Assembly: GCF_030548295.1 (NCBI RefSeq)
Contig: NZ_JAUOSB010000009.1
Coordinates: forward strand, 62,001-126,000
DNA length: 64,000 nucleotides
Origin: Wenyingzhuangia sp. 2_MG-2023
GTDB taxonomy: Bacteria; Bacteroidota; Bacteroidia; Flavobacteriales; Flavobacteriaceae
Direction of reading: 5' to 3'
A model generated the notes under the pieces. That model was not told the origin of the DNA. It was given only the letters and a program-made list of their open reading frames with translations, and did no database searches. The position numbers and the translations under genes were made by a program. This document shows positions 25,236 to 35,422 of this stretch, in pieces; the stretch's first letter is position 1, and the number at the start of each line of letters is the position of its first letter.

Positions 25236-27482
25236 TTATTTGATTATTGAATAGTGATAAGGCCCCTTCCAGTTAAATACCTTATCGTTGATTATTAAAT
25301 TATGTTCTTTTAATTTTCCTGTATTTTTATTAGCAATGATCAATACTTTTTCATCTCCCCCAGTAAAGACAATGTTTATTGCAGTATAATCTTCATCATC
25401 ATAAATAACTTTTAAATTCTGAATATGAGTTTTAGCATCTACGGAAAATTCTGACACATGGCTATAACCTCCATGAGGTTCTATTACACTTGCAAATACA
25501 GTATTCTGTGCATTTCTTCTAATCATATATCCTGCATCTCTTCTTAAATTAAACTCAGGATCATTTGCTCCAATTCTTGTAAACAACAATTCGTCATTAG
25601 CATTAGTTGCTGTAGAAATAGTATAGAATACTTCGTTGTTTAAAAACGAAAATTGACTTACTTCTGACACAGGTTTTCCTTTAGCCTCTAACCACAAATG
25701 TTGATATCCATATTTTTCTCCTAATGTTTGCATTGTGTTATAAGTTGTGTAATCAAAATTAGTTTCAATTACCTGCCCTTTAAAATAAAACGGAAAATCA
25801 TATTGATTTTTTTGATTAGAAACCACTTTCATTACATCTAGCACTAAAGGTTTTTGAGCTTTTGAATTTTTTAGCATCACTAAAGTTCTCAGCAATAACG
25901 TTCCTGCATATGCATTTTCCTCTTTTGCGCTAATGATTTGAAAATCTTCTTTTGAAATATCAATAAAATTTAATGAAGAATGGTGTTTACTTCCAATTTC
26001 ATACTTACCATTATAATGAGAGCTTTCGTTTTGAATAACGGTATTATGCGCAATACTCTGCTTTGCCCAAGTTTTATTTTCTTTTAAATAATTACCTCCT
26101 CCTTTTTGCTCAATATTTACAAATCTTGCCAATCCGTAATCTTGAATTACTTCATTACCTTGGTTATACATGGAAAAAGATAGTTTGTCATAATGACCGT
26201 GACTCAAACCTTGTGCAGCATATTTAAAAACTAAGGTCAACTCCTCATTATCTGCTCTTAACACACCAACACCTCCTTGTTTTCCATCAGAACCATCTGT
26301 CAAGTTGATAGATTTTTTCTCAAAAGGTTTAGATTTTCCATCTCTTACAGCCAAAGCAACAGCTAATCCAGAATCATCTAACAAGACACCATTTTGCTTT
26401 TCTGCAATGCTTAACAATTGTGGATTCAGCCCTCCATAGTAATACGCAATATCTACAGCAGTTACCAATTCCCTAGAATAATAAGACATTCCTTTTTGAC
26501 CATCATTCAACGGAAAAAACTTTCCATCAGCATCTGTCAAATTCAACAAAGCATTTACTGACTTAAGTAAAACTCCTTTTTTATGTTCAAATATTTTTAA
26601 ATCTGGTCTTACGTTTTGCAATGCTTCTGCAAACACCAAAAAAGGATACATAGCATAACGCTGGTAATAAGGGCCTTCTGTGTAGTATCCGTCAGGTGAA
26701 AATGGTTCGTCAATATTTGCTAAAAATCCTGTTTGCTGACCTTCTTCTCTAATCAAGCCTCCATCATTGTCTTTTGCTCCTACTGGCAATCCATCATCTT
26801 GCAATCCATACAAAGCTCTTTCTATCAATTCGTCGTCTTGCATTACCAAACCAATCATTCCCACCGCTGCATTTCCCCAAGTACTATGATTGTGTACACG
26901 GTTAAAAAACTGTGGATTTTCTACAGAAATAAAATCAGCAAAAGGTTTGAATAGGTTTTTTTCTAATTTTTTTCTTTCTTTTTTAGACAGCCAATCGTAA
27001 ATACAGTCATACGCTTGACTTGTATACACCAACCAGTTAGAATCATTTAAACATTGCCAAAACAACTTCCCTCTAGCATATGATCTTGTTTGTGGATGTA
27101 CTGGCAAATCTTTATACATGGCTTCGTACTGAAACAGCATATTACGAATATACACAGCATAAGTTTCGTCCTTCAAAATCTGAAACAACACTCCTGCTTT
27201 TTGCATGATCAAAAAGTTTCTCTTGTGTTTTTCGTGTGTGTATCCTCCTGAAAAATCTTTGGGTATAGGTGTTTCAATTCCCAATGCTATTTCTGCATCT
27301 ACCTCAGCTTTTACTTTTTTTAGTGTAGCATCAAACAAAGGCACATTTCCTAATTCTTTTCTAATTTTTTCTACTCCTGATTGAGTCAAAATCAAACTAG
27401 GATGTTCTTGTGATCTAACCTCTAAACAAGAAATGAATCCGAGAAATGATAGAAATAATACGATGTTGTGTTTGATGCTCAT
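25236..27482 (-). CDS. PL17 oligoalginate lyase (exo-acting)
   Basis: 748 residues. The signal region is hydrophobic with Cys19 (GFISCLEV), so it is possibly a lipoprotein. The N-terminal (alpha/alpha) toroid, about residues 30-360, carries the PL17 catalytic region: Asn198-His199 in RVHNHSTWGN and the Tyr-rich SPDGYYTEGPYYQRY (262-275). The C-terminal beta-sheet domain is of the heparinase II/III type (YAAQGLSHGHYDKLSF, AHNTVIQNE). PL17 enzymes release unsaturated monouronate from alginate oligomers, probably in the periplasm. It is 26 bases downstream of the PL6 gene and 12 bases upstream of kdgF in one operon. Confidence 0.93.
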   Translation of the reverse strand: MSIKHNIVLFLSFLGFISCLEVRSQEHPSLILTQSGVEKIRKELGNVPLFDATLKKVKAEVDAEIALGIETPIPKDFSGGYTHEKHKRNFLIMQKAGVLFQILKDETYAVYIRNMLFQYEAMYKDLPVHPQTRSYARGKLFWQCLNDSNWLVYTSQAYDCIYDWLSKKERKKLEKNLFKPFADFISVENPQFFNRVHNHSTWGNAAVGMIGLVMQDDELIERALYGLQDDGLPVGAKDNDGGLIREEGQQTGFLANIDEPFSPDGYYTEGPYYQRYAMYPFLVFAEALQNVRPDLKIFEHKKGVLLKSVNALLNLTDADGKFFPLNDGQKGMSYYSRELVTAVDIAYYYGGLNPQLLSIAEKQNGVLLDDSGLAVALAVRDGKSKPFEKKSINLTDGSDGKQGGVGVLRADNEELTLVFKYAAQGLSHGHYDKLSFSMYNQGNEVIQDYGLARFVNIEQKGGGNYLKENKTWAKQSIAHNTVIQNESSHYNGKYEIGSKHHSSLNFIDISKEDFQIISAKEENAYAGTLLLRTLVMLKNSKAQKPLVLDVMKVVSNQKNQYDFPFYFKGQVIETNFDYTTYNTMQTLGEKYGYQHLWLEAKGKPVSEVSQFSFLNNEVFYTISTATNANDELLFTRIGANDPEFNLRRDAGYMIRRNAQNTVFASVIEPHGGYSHVSEFSVDAKTHIQNLKVIYDDEDYTAINIVFTGGDEKVLIIANKNTGKLKEHNLIINDKVFNWKGPYHYSIIK

Positions 27483-27508
27483 AGTTCAGTATTGTTGTTG
27501 CTGTATGT

Positions 27509-29836
27509 TTATTGAATTCCTAAATCTTGTCCGTTAGTTCCTTTATTTTTTAAGGATGATTTTTCTGACAACTTGAAACTTTCTCCATCAAACATTGGAT
27601 TCAACGTCCAAACATTTTGAACCGTATATTTTTGATCTCCTGTAATATTTAATTTCTCAGAATTGTAAAAATTATTGTTTAACACCTCTACTACTGGCTC
27701 TCCAACTACCAAGTGCATATCTACCCCTTTACTATCTTTAAAAATGTTATTTTTTACATCTATTTTTTGAACTCCATATAAAGAAATTGCTGATTTAGCT
27801 TTATTTCTTTTGTTATTCCCTACGTTGTCAAAAACTGAATTTTCTAATTCTAAGAAAGGACCATACGTACTTTCATCTGTACCTCCTCTATACAAATTCA
27901 ATACTGTACACCCAACATCTTTAAAACTATTATTTTTTAGAATTACATATTCCGCATTATAAATTCCAATATCATCTGTTTCTTTATCCAAAGCAACTAC
28001 AGAACCTGTTACGTCTTTAAAGTTTGAATTTTGAATGCTAATAGTATCTGCAAACGTATTTTTATAAACTCTGATAGCATCAAAAGCATAATTGATGTCT
28101 AAGTTGATAAAATCACAATTTTCAATAAACAAATTGTAATTGGTATTCATAGAATATTTACTGGTAGAAATCACGGAATTTCCATTATCATCTGGAGATT
28201 TTTTTCCATCAAATGTCAATCCTTCTAATTGTAACGCTCCATGATTTTGAATTTCAAAAAGTACTTTCTTCTCAAAAAGAACAATTGCTTTTTTTATTCC
28301 AGATGCTTTTACTGTTAACGGGTGGCTTACTGGAATTGTTTTGGTATTTCTATATACTTCTTCTGAACTCAACTCTAAAACATCACCAGGCTGCGAAGCC
28401 AAAGCAGCTTCAACCAATGTATTCAATCCTGCTTTTACCTGAATTGTTTTTCCAGAAGACAATACTACTTTTTTATCCGCTTTAGAATACCAAGAAGCTC
28501 CTGTATTCTCTTTGGTTGCTATTTCTGTTGGAATAGTAGCTCCAACTTTTAAGTTTTTATCCGTTGGCACCAGAAGACCCTTATCATTTAAACTTAAGGT
28601 CAATTTTTCTTTTACAAAACCATCCTTGGTTAACGCGGTAATATTTGGACTGATAAGATTATTTTTAAATGCAATTCCACTAATATCATCGTAAGCAGTA
28701 AACACATCATTTTTAACCTCATTGTAAAAAATATTATCTGCGACAACAGAGTTTAACGGTACTGCACTACGTTCTGCATCACTACCTGCACAAAGCTGTA
28801 CATTGTCACAGTTGATAAATGTATTGTTGGTTACTTTTGCATCTTTTACTTGGTGGTAACGGTTAATTGTAGAATTTGGAACTCCATTCATAATTACAAA
28901 AGCACCTCTAAATCTATTTCCTTTCAAACCAATAGCATAATTATTCACTACCGTTTGTTGGCCATTAATTACTCTAATTCCTCCAGTACATGGCTTATCA
29001 TTTCCAATAAACACATTTCCTTCTACCAAAGTTCCATTACCATGTCTCATGGTTAGTGTACCTCTACATTCATAAAAAACATTGTTTTTATAAATATTTT
29101 TACAAGATTTGTTTGAAATCGTTTCGTGTTCACCATCACATCTATCAAAAAAGTTTGCCTCTACAATTGTTTTAGAATCTGTTAATGAATAATGACTTGT
29201 TCCAATACGCAGTGTTTCACCTCCATTAGAACCTAAATTAGGTCTGGGTCCAAAATAATTATGATCTATTCTATGGTTGTTTTCTTGACTCTCTACACTA
29301 TTCAAACGCACAATCATAGTTACCCCTTTGGTGTTTTTACCTTCTAAATGATTATGATCTACTCTGTTGTTTTTTCCATAAACAGCCAACCAAGTTTCTG
29401 TATCGTGACGTTCTGGATTATTATACCCATCAATTACACACTCTGTTAACCTACAATTATTCGCCAATGTTTTGCTATCTTTTCTAAAAGAAATTACTTC
29501 TGCTGTTGGCGTAAAACCATTGTTAAAAACCAATCCTTTTACTACTAGGTAACTCCCTGAAATTCTAAGATTTGAATTTCCCTGAAGAAAAACCTTACCA
29601 CTTTCTTCTGCTCTTACCGTAATTGCTTTTTCTGCAGTTCCATTTCCCTGAAACAATAGTTCTGCGTTTTTCCAGACACCATTTGCCAACACAATTTCAT
29701 CACCTGGTTCTGCTTCCGCTACCTTTTGATGAAAAGCCTCTACCGTCTTTACATAATTTGAATTTTCTGATGTTTTTGAATTACATGCCATCACAAGAAG
29801 GCAAGCAAAGAGTAAAAGATGTTTGATTTTATACAT
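27509..29836 (-). CDS. PL6 alginate lyase, two-domain lipoprotein
   Basis: 775 residues from the ATG at 29836. A TTG eight codons upstream is in frame but lies within the operator region and spoils the lipoprotein signal, so I reject it. Lipobox LVMAC gives Cys18. The N-terminal parallel beta-helix contains the PL6 catalytic Lys243 (ISNKSCKN) and Arg264 (TMRHGNG). Their 21-residue separation equals that of the Lys/Arg pair in characterised PL6 enzymes. A second beta-helix domain occupies the C-terminal half (about 430-775), as in two-domain PL6 lyases. It degrades alginate, often G-rich. It is the first gene of the PL6-PL17-kdgF operon. Confidence 0.92.
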   Translation of the reverse strand: MYKIKHLLLFACLLVMACNSKTSENSNYVKTVEAFHQKVAEAEPGDEIVLANGVWKNAELLFQGNGTAEKAITVRAEESGKVFLQGNSNLRISGSYLVVKGLVFNNGFTPTAEVISFRKDSKTLANNCRLTECVIDGYNNPERHDTETWLAVYGKNNRVDHNHLEGKNTKGVTMIVRLNSVESQENNHRIDHNYFGPRPNLGSNGGETLRIGTSHYSLTDSKTIVEANFFDRCDGEHETISNKSCKNIYKNNVFYECRGTLTMRHGNGTLVEGNVFIGNDKPCTGGIRVINGQQTVVNNYAIGLKGNRFRGAFVIMNGVPNSTINRYHQVKDAKVTNNTFINCDNVQLCAGSDAERSAVPLNSVVADNIFYNEVKNDVFTAYDDISGIAFKNNLISPNITALTKDGFVKEKLTLSLNDKGLLVPTDKNLKVGATIPTEIATKENTGASWYSKADKKVVLSSGKTIQVKAGLNTLVEAALASQPGDVLELSSEEVYRNTKTIPVSHPLTVKASGIKKAIVLFEKKVLFEIQNHGALQLEGLTFDGKKSPDDNGNSVISTSKYSMNTNYNLFIENCDFINLDINYAFDAIRVYKNTFADTISIQNSNFKDVTGSVVALDKETDDIGIYNAEYVILKNNSFKDVGCTVLNLYRGGTDESTYGPFLELENSVFDNVGNNKRNKAKSAISLYGVQKIDVKNNIFKDSKGVDMHLVVGEPVVEVLNNNFYNSEKLNITGDQKYTVQNVWTLNPMFDGESFKLSEKSSLKNKGTNGQDLGIQ

Positions 29837-29848
29837 AACTACAATAGA

Positions 29849-29873
29849 TTGGTTTACCAAATTGGTTTACCAA
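29849..29873. promoter_or_regulatory. Tandem GntR operators at the PL6 promoter
   Basis: Two identical TTGGTTTACCAA sites at 29849-29860 and 29862-29873 repeat with a 13-base period, exactly as at the susC promoter. The upstream one (minus-strand sense) shares TTG with the -7 box; the other covers the expected transcription start. Confidence 0.82.
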
Positions 29874-29901
29874 ATATATTTATTTAAAACCACTAAACAA
29901 A
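29871..29901 (-). promoter_or_regulatory. Bacteroidota-type promoter of the PL6-PL17-kdgF operon
   Basis: On the minus strand TTTG (29901-29898) is 19 bases from a perfect -7 element TATATTTG (29878-29871). The leader before the ATG at 29836 would be about 30 bases. Confidence 0.75.
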
Positions 29902-30016
29902 AGAATATTCAATAAAATAGTTAATATTTTAAACAATCCTCATTTTAAACCTACATTAATTAAACAAAAAAGCTTTTAAACAACACCTATTGGGACAAAA
30001 TAAAAACTATGGAAAA

Positions 30017-30047
30017 CAAAAAAAGGTCGAAGATTTTCTCTTCGACC
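30017..30047 (-). terminator. Intrinsic terminator of the cca operon
   Basis: A perfect nine-base stem GGTCGAAGA/TCTTCGACC (30025-30033 with 30039-30047) with a five-base loop is followed on the minus strand by a run of eight T. It lies 27 bases past the stop of cca. Confidence 0.9.
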
Positions 30048-30073
30048 CATCACCATTTCTTAATTTGTATATT

Positions 30074-31501
30074 TTATAATTTTGGGGTCAACCCCAATTT
30101 TTTTCCTTTTAACAACATCAATTCAAAAGCTTGTTCGTAATTATTTTCTATACAACCGTCTAAAATAGATTCTTTTATGTGATCTTTTATTTGCCCTATT
30201 TCCCTACATGGTTTCAAATCAAATGTAGTCATGATTGTTTCACCAGAAATAGGAGGTTCAAAGTTACGAACTCTATCTCTCTCCTCAACTTCTTTAATTT
30301 TGTCTCTAACCAATTTAAAATTGCTATGGTAGCGTTTGAATTTGTTAGGGTTTTTAGTTGTGATGTCTGCTTCGCACAAAGTCATCAAACTTTCAATATC
30401 ATCACCCGCATCAAACACCAATCTACGAATTGCAGAATCTGTAACTTCTGAAGCCAATACAATAGGTCTAGAACTTAGCAAAACCATTTTCTGAACAAAC
30501 TTCATTTTGTTATTCAATGGCAATTTTGATCTTTTGAACAATTTGTACACCATTTTAGAACCAACAAATTCATGATTATGAAACGTCCATCCAACTTTTT
30601 TTGAAAAACGTTTGGTAGGTGCTTTTCCAATATCGTGTAACAAAGCAGCCCATCTTAACCAAACATCGTCTGTATTTTCAGAAATGTTATCAACAACTTC
30701 TAATGTATGGTAAAAATTATCCTTGTGTTTCTGTCCCTCTACTTCTTCTACTCCTTTTAAACTGGTCAACTCTGGTAAAATCTGAGTCAACAATCCTGTT
30801 CTTTCCAAATGTAAAAAACCTACAGAAGGCACAGGAGCTTCTAATATTTTATTGATTTCTACCATCACACGTTCTCGTGTAATAATTTTCAATCGTTCTG
30901 AGTTTTTAGTTATTGCAGACAAAGAGTCACTTTCAATAGTAAAATTCAACTGGGTTGCAAATCGAATCGCACGCATCATTCTTAGAGGATCGTCTGAGTA
31001 TGTAATGTCTGGATCTAATGGAGTTCTAATAATTTTAGCTTGCAAATCTTGTACACCATCAAACGGATCTAACAAAACACCTAACGAATTTGCATTCAAC
31101 GAAATGGCCAATGCGTTGATCGTAAAATCTCTTCTGTTCTGATCATCTTGTAAAGTTCCTTCTTCCACTTCTGGATTTCGACTATCTTCCGTATAAGATT
31201 CCTTACGAGCTCCCACAAATTCAACTTCTATATCTTGATACCTTAACATAGCCGTTCCGTAGGTTTTAAACACCTGAACTTTAGGCTTGTTTGGTAACAA
31301 TTCAGCAACTTTTAAAGCCAACTCAATTCCACTTCCTACAGCCACAATATCTACATCTTTGGCAGTACCTCGTTCTAAAATAAAATCACGCACAAAACCT
31401 CCTATCACATAAGCGTCCACTTGCAATTGTTTTGCTGCTTCTGTGATAAATTCAAAGATAGGATGTTGTATTGCTTGTCTGTAGTTTTCTAAAATTTGCA
31501 T
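30074..31501 (-). CDS. cca: CCA tRNA nucleotidyltransferase with HD domain
   Basis: 475 residues. The nucleotidyltransferase head shows GGFVRD (34-39), the metal-binding DVD (49-51) and the [10 protein letters not shown] motif near residue 125. An HD hydrolase domain follows ([10 protein letters not shown]). The enzyme adds or repairs the 3' CCA end of tRNAs; the HD domain in this class can have phosphatase activity. Its start codon overlaps the stop of the TsaC/Sua5 gene by one base, so the two tRNA-related genes are coupled. A strong terminator follows. Confidence 0.94.
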   Translation of the reverse strand: MQILENYRQAIQHPIFEFITEAAKQLQVDAYVIGGFVRDFILERGTAKDVDIVAVGSGIELALKVAELLPNKPKVQVFKTYGTAMLRYQDIEVEFVGARKESYTEDSRNPEVEEGTLQDDQNRRDFTINALAISLNANSLGVLLDPFDGVQDLQAKIIRTPLDPDITYSDDPLRMMRAIRFATQLNFTIESDSLSAITKNSERLKIITRERVMVEINKILEAPVPSVGFLHLERTGLLTQILPELTSLKGVEEVEGQKHKDNFYHTLEVVDNISENTDDVWLRWAALLHDIGKAPTKRFSKKVGWTFHNHEFVGSKMVYKLFKRSKLPLNNKMKFVQKMVLLSSRPIVLASEVTDSAIRRLVFDAGDDIESLMTLCEADITTKNPNKFKRYHSNFKLVRDKIKEVEERDRVRNFEPPISGETIMTTFDLKPCREIGQIKDHIKESILDGCIENNYEQAFELMLLKGKKLGLTPKL

Positions 31502-32034
31502 TAAGCTCTAATTACGGTTACCTGATTTTGATTTGTGATTTTAAGAATCGTAGATGATTTCTCACAAATTTTATCGTGGTGCAAATTTACTACATAATCT
31601 ACAGCTTGCAAAATGGCAGGGTTTATTTCCGAAAACTGTTTGGGAGTAGGGTCTCCGCTGATATTTGCAGAGGTAGAAACAATCGGTTTTCCAAAATCTG
31701 CAATCATTTTTTTGCAAAAATCATCCGAAGCAATTCGAATTGCAATTGTATTGTCTTTACCAACAGCATTTTTTGCCAAACCCATAGGATGCTCATAAAC
31801 GATGGTAGTTGGTTGAGTTACTTGGGATAAAATGTCTAATGCTTTTGAGGGTACGTTTTGAATATATTTCTGAAGCATTTCTAAAGAATCTACCAAAATA
31901 ACCAAACTCTTGGTTTCTTCTCTTTGTTTTATTTCATAGATTTTTGCTACCAGTTTTTCGTCGGTAGCATCGCAACCAATTCCCCAAACAGTGTCTGTAG
32001 GATACAAAATGGTTTTATTTTCTATTGAAAACAT
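31501..32034 (-). CDS. L-threonylcarbamoyladenylate synthase (TsaC/Sua5/YrdC family)
   Basis: 177 residues, the short YrdC-only form. Family motifs are [13 protein letters not shown] near the N-terminus, the [13 protein letters not shown] stretch with the ATP-contacting basic residues, [10 protein letters not shown], and [15 protein letters not shown]. The enzyme makes threonylcarbamoyl-AMP for the t6A37 modification of ANN-decoding tRNAs. It is coupled to cca (one-base overlap) and is 24 bases downstream of the ABC transporter gene, so all three could share a transcript. Confidence 0.93.
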   Translation of the reverse strand: MFSIENKTILYPTDTVWGIGCDATDEKLVAKIYEIKQREETKSLVILVDSLEMLQKYIQNVPSKALDILSQVTQPTTIVYEHPMGLAKNAVGKDNTIAIRIASDDFCKKMIADFGKPIVSTSANISGDPTPKQFSEINPAILQAVDYVVNLHHDKICEKSSTILKITNQNQVTVIRA

Positions 32035-32058
32035 CCTTCTTAATTTATCAAATCGTTG

Positions 32059-33906
32059 TTATTCTTCTATACCTAACACTTCCAAAGATTGCAAACTTAC
32101 TAGTTTGGAATACATTCCTCCCATGGCAATCAATTCCTGATGTGTACCTTGCTCAAGAATTCTGCCTTTTTTCATCACAATAATCAAATCGGCATTTTTT
32201 ACGGTAGACAACCTATGTGCAATAACAATAGATGTTTTGTTTACCATCATGTTTTCCAAAGCATCTTGTACTACTTTTTCTGACTCTGTATCCAATGCAG
32301 AAGTTGCCTCGTCCAAAATCATAATTGGCGGATTTTTTAAAACAGCTCTTGCAATAGCAACACGTTGACGTTGCCCTCCTGACAAAGAACTTCCTCCATC
32401 ACCAACATTGGTTTGATACCCACGTTCAAATTCCGTAATAAAGTTATGAGCATTCGCAATTTTTGCAGCATTCACAATAGCTTCTTCCGAAGCGTTGTCT
32501 ACTCCTAAAGAAATATTGTTAGCAATTGTATCATTAAACAAAATAGAATCTTGAGCCACAATTCCCATTTGATTTCTTAAAGATTCTGTTCTTACAGTTC
32601 TAATATCCATTCCATCAAAAAAGATATTCCCTTCATTTACATCATAAAATCTAGTCACTAAATTGGCTAATGTAGACTTTCCACTTCCAGATTCTCCTAC
32701 CAAAGCCACTGTTTTTCCTTTAGGAACGGTCAAACTAAAATCTTTTAGCACATATTCATTTTCGTATTTAAAAGAGACATTTTCAAATCTAATTTCTTTT
32801 TCAAAGCCTTGAATCACTTTTGCTCCTTCACTATCTTTTAATGGGTTTACCGCATCTAAAATAAAGCGTACTCTTTCTGATGCTGCGTTTCCACCTTGAA
32901 TAGCATGACTTGCTTTTGCCATTGCTTTTGCTGGAGTTAAAATTTGATAAGCCAATCCCATGTAAGTGATAAATGCCCCCCCTGTCAATGTTTCTTCTAA
33001 CAAAACCAAAGTTCCTCCGTAAACAAATAATATAGAAATAGTAAAAACTCCTAGGAACTCACTCAAAGGACCTGCCATTGCCATTCTGGCTCCAATCACA
33101 TTGTTCATATGATTGATTTCTTCTGATTGTGCTTTGAATTTATTTTTAAAAAATGCTTCTGCCGTAAAGTTTTTAATGATTTTAATTCCACCCAAAGTTT
33201 CTTCTATTCGCGAAAGTAAATTTCCTTCTAGCGCAAAAATATCTCCAGATATATTTTTGATTGTTCTACCCAATCTGGAAATTAAAAACCCTGCTACAGG
33301 TAAAAACACCAATACAAATATGGTCAACTTCCAACTGATCCAAAGCATTGCTCCTAAGGTAAACAATAACGTTAATGGCTCTCTACCAATCATCATTATA
33401 GCATTCATAAATGATGATTTTATCGTAGTAATATCTGCGGTCATTCTTGAAATCAAATCTCCTTTACGCTCTCCTGAGAAAAAAGACACGTGTAATGATG
33501 TTACTTTGTTGTAGACATCATTCCTTAAATCTTTTAAGACTCCGTTGTTTAAATAAGTCATGTATACCATAGACATATATGCAAACAAATTCTTTAAGAA
33601 AAAGGCAATAATCATAAATATCATCATCCATATCAATGTACTAAACGCTCCTTTATCTTGTGTATTGGATGTGATGAAATAATTCATAAACGCTTCTAAC
33701 GTTTCTTTATTTAAACTACTAAAACCATCAAAATTTGGCTTTTCATAAACCTTTTCTCCTTCTTTAAACAATACATTCATTACAGGCATTAAAGAAAGCA
33801 TAGACAATGCTGAAAATAATGAGTATAGAAAGTTAAAAACAACACTTAATGCAAAATTAAATTTGTAAGGTGTTAGGTATTTTATAAAATGTCTTAAGTT
33901 TTTCAT
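32059..33906 (-). CDS. ABC transporter, fused permease and ATPase (MsbA-like exporter)
   Basis: 615 residues. The N-terminal membrane domain has about six transmembrane helices (to about residue 320). The C-terminal ATPase shows Walker A GESGSGKST, the LSGGQRQR signature, and Walker B ILDEATSALD with the H-loop IAHRLST. Half-transporters of this type form homodimers that export lipids, including the lipid A core (MsbA), or peptides. Substrate cannot be read from sequence. Its position beside the surface-polysaccharide genes is compatible with a lipid-linked glycan, but the gene is common next to tRNA genes in related genomes. Confidence 0.88.
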   Translation of the reverse strand: MKNLRHFIKYLTPYKFNFALSVVFNFLYSLFSALSMLSLMPVMNVLFKEGEKVYEKPNFDGFSSLNKETLEAFMNYFITSNTQDKGAFSTLIWMMIFMIIAFFLKNLFAYMSMVYMTYLNNGVLKDLRNDVYNKVTSLHVSFFSGERKGDLISRMTADITTIKSSFMNAIMMIGREPLTLLFTLGAMLWISWKLTIFVLVFLPVAGFLISRLGRTIKNISGDIFALEGNLLSRIEETLGGIKIIKNFTAEAFFKNKFKAQSEEINHMNNVIGARMAMAGPLSEFLGVFTISILFVYGGTLVLLEETLTGGAFITYMGLAYQILTPAKAMAKASHAIQGGNAASERVRFILDAVNPLKDSEGAKVIQGFEKEIRFENVSFKYENEYVLKDFSLTVPKGKTVALVGESGSGKSTLANLVTRFYDVNEGNIFFDGMDIRTVRTESLRNQMGIVAQDSILFNDTIANNISLGVDNASEEAIVNAAKIANAHNFITEFERGYQTNVGDGGSSLSGGQRQRVAIARAVLKNPPIMILDEATSALDTESEKVVQDALENMMVNKTSIVIAHRLSTVKNADLIIVMKKGRILEQGTHQELIAMGGMYSKLVSLQSLEVLGIEE

Positions 33907-34073
33907 TCCAAATAATAAATATCGGGCAAAGTTAATACTTTAGCCCTAATAAAACCTTATTCTTTGTTTGTTCATAATTTTGTGAGCACAAAACAAAACA
34001 TTCCAATTAAATTTGTGATTTTTGAAAAAGAGTATCCATTTTTTCACGAGTCAATACCATATACTTTTATTCC

Positions 34074-35267
34074 ATGAAAATTTTATTCTTATCAGATGTT
34101 TTTAGACACCCTATTCATCATGCTCCTACAAATCATGATTGGCTTTTAAATTTATGGTTTCAAGGAGACGACTATGAAATTGTCAGAATCTGTGACTTAG
34201 TGATAAGTGACGATATCATCAACTTACTCCCCAAAACTCCCTACGCAACGGTTGAGGAAGAAAATATTTCCCCAATCACGGAGTATTTTAGAGAAATAAC
34301 AAAACCCTATGACGTTCTTATTGCTTTTGAGTGTACAGAGGAAACACGCAATATTTTAAATTCATTTCACAACAAAATTGTTTTTATATACTTTAGCCCT
34401 TTAAGATATTGTGATAGACAAACATTTTCTTTGAGTTCTAACGATCTTTTTTTGCAACAAAAATTAGAATCAGTATCTATAAAAGCCACGGAATACTATT
34501 ATCAGCAAGCTAATTATGTGAAAGAATTAATCAACAACAATTTTCCAAAATTAGAATATCCTAAAAACAGTACACTTCTTGTGGGTCAGGTTGAAGAAGA
34601 TTTGTCTGTTTGGAATGGACACACCTTTCTTTGCCTTGATGATTACTTAAGTGAGATTATAACATCTAGCTCAGAAAAAACATCTTTTTATTACAAAGCA
34701 CATCCCTTTTCAAAAAATAACAACCCAGAAATTAGAGCCAATCCCGTTATTCAAAATACAGACGAAGAAATATACAGGCTTCTAAGTTCTGATTCAATAA
34801 ACGAAGTTGTAACCACCTCATCTAGTGTTGCAGAAGAAGCTCATTTTTTTGGTAAAAAAGTAACGCAATTTTTACACTCTTACATTCCTGAAAATTCTAA
34901 AAACATACCTTATACGATGAGTATGTCTTTTTGGAATTATTTATTTGAAGAAACAAACACACTACAAACAAAAACACTAACTGTTGATTCTATAGATATT
35001 AGACCTATTCGAAAATTATACTGGGGTTATAAATCTATTCTGGAACTTCAATCTTTTCAAACAGAACAAATTTCTTCCATCAAACAATCAATTGATGAAT
35101 TTATTACCGAAAATGATAGAACAACAAATTCTTCCATAAGTATTCTTATCGATCAATTAATTTCAAAAAACACAGAACTTGAAAGACAAATTGTAAAACT
35201 TCAAAAAAGAAATATGATCTCTATTTTAAGTAATATCAAAAAAAGAATTAAAAAATCTATGAGATAA
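34074..35267 (+). CDS. Putative capsule-synthesis/glycosyltransferase-like protein with C-terminal coiled coil
   Basis: 397 residues, cytosolic. I do not recognise the family with certainty. The middle and C-terminal parts have features of CDP-alcohol/Kdo-type capsule transferases (KpsC/KpsS and polysialyltransferase-like GT-B proteins): LLVGQVEEDLSV, SFYYKAHPFSKN and the TTSSSVAEEAHFFGKKV loop, where Ser-Ser often contacts the nucleotide. The last 70 residues look like a coiled coil ending in a basic tail (KKRIKKSMR) that might touch the membrane. It opens the glycosyltransferase cluster. The substrate is unknown. Confidence 0.55.
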   Translation: MKILFLSDVFRHPIHHAPTNHDWLLNLWFQGDDYEIVRICDLVISDDIINLLPKTPYATVEEENISPITEYFREITKPYDVLIAFECTEETRNILNSFHNKIVFIYFSPLRYCDRQTFSLSSNDLFLQQKLESVSIKATEYYYQQANYVKELINNNFPKLEYPKNSTLLVGQVEEDLSVWNGHTFLCLDDYLSEIITSSSEKTSFYYKAHPFSKNNNPEIRANPVIQNTDEEIYRLLSSDSINEVVTTSSSVAEEAHFFGKKVTQFLHSYIPENSKNIPYTMSMSFWNYLFEETNTLQTKTLTVDSIDIRPIRKLYWGYKSILELQSFQTEQISSIKQSIDEFITENDRTTNSSISILIDQLISKNTELERQIVKLQKRNMISILSNIKKRIKKSMR

Positions 35268-35402
35268 AAATCTACTGACTATCAACAAAATACACACGTA
35301 TATTTTTACCTTTAAAATAGACTCTTAAAATCTAATTGTTTTTACTGAAAAAATCACCCAACGTTACCTCATTACAAACTCAAAGACTAGTCATTTTATT
35401 TC

Positions 35403-35410
35403 TATATTTG
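35403..35410 (+). promoter_or_regulatory. -7 element upstream of a GT4 gene
   Basis: A perfect TATATTTG lies 12 bases before the ATG at 35423, which would give a very short leader. No TTG occurs at the right distance upstream, so the promoter is uncertain. Confidence 0.4.
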
Positions 35411-35422
35411 TTTTAAAAAAAA

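Noticed and set aside
29837-29860. TTG start extending the PL6 protein by eight residues
   Set aside because: It falls inside the operator/start region and would bury the lipoprotein signal; the ATG at 29836 is better.
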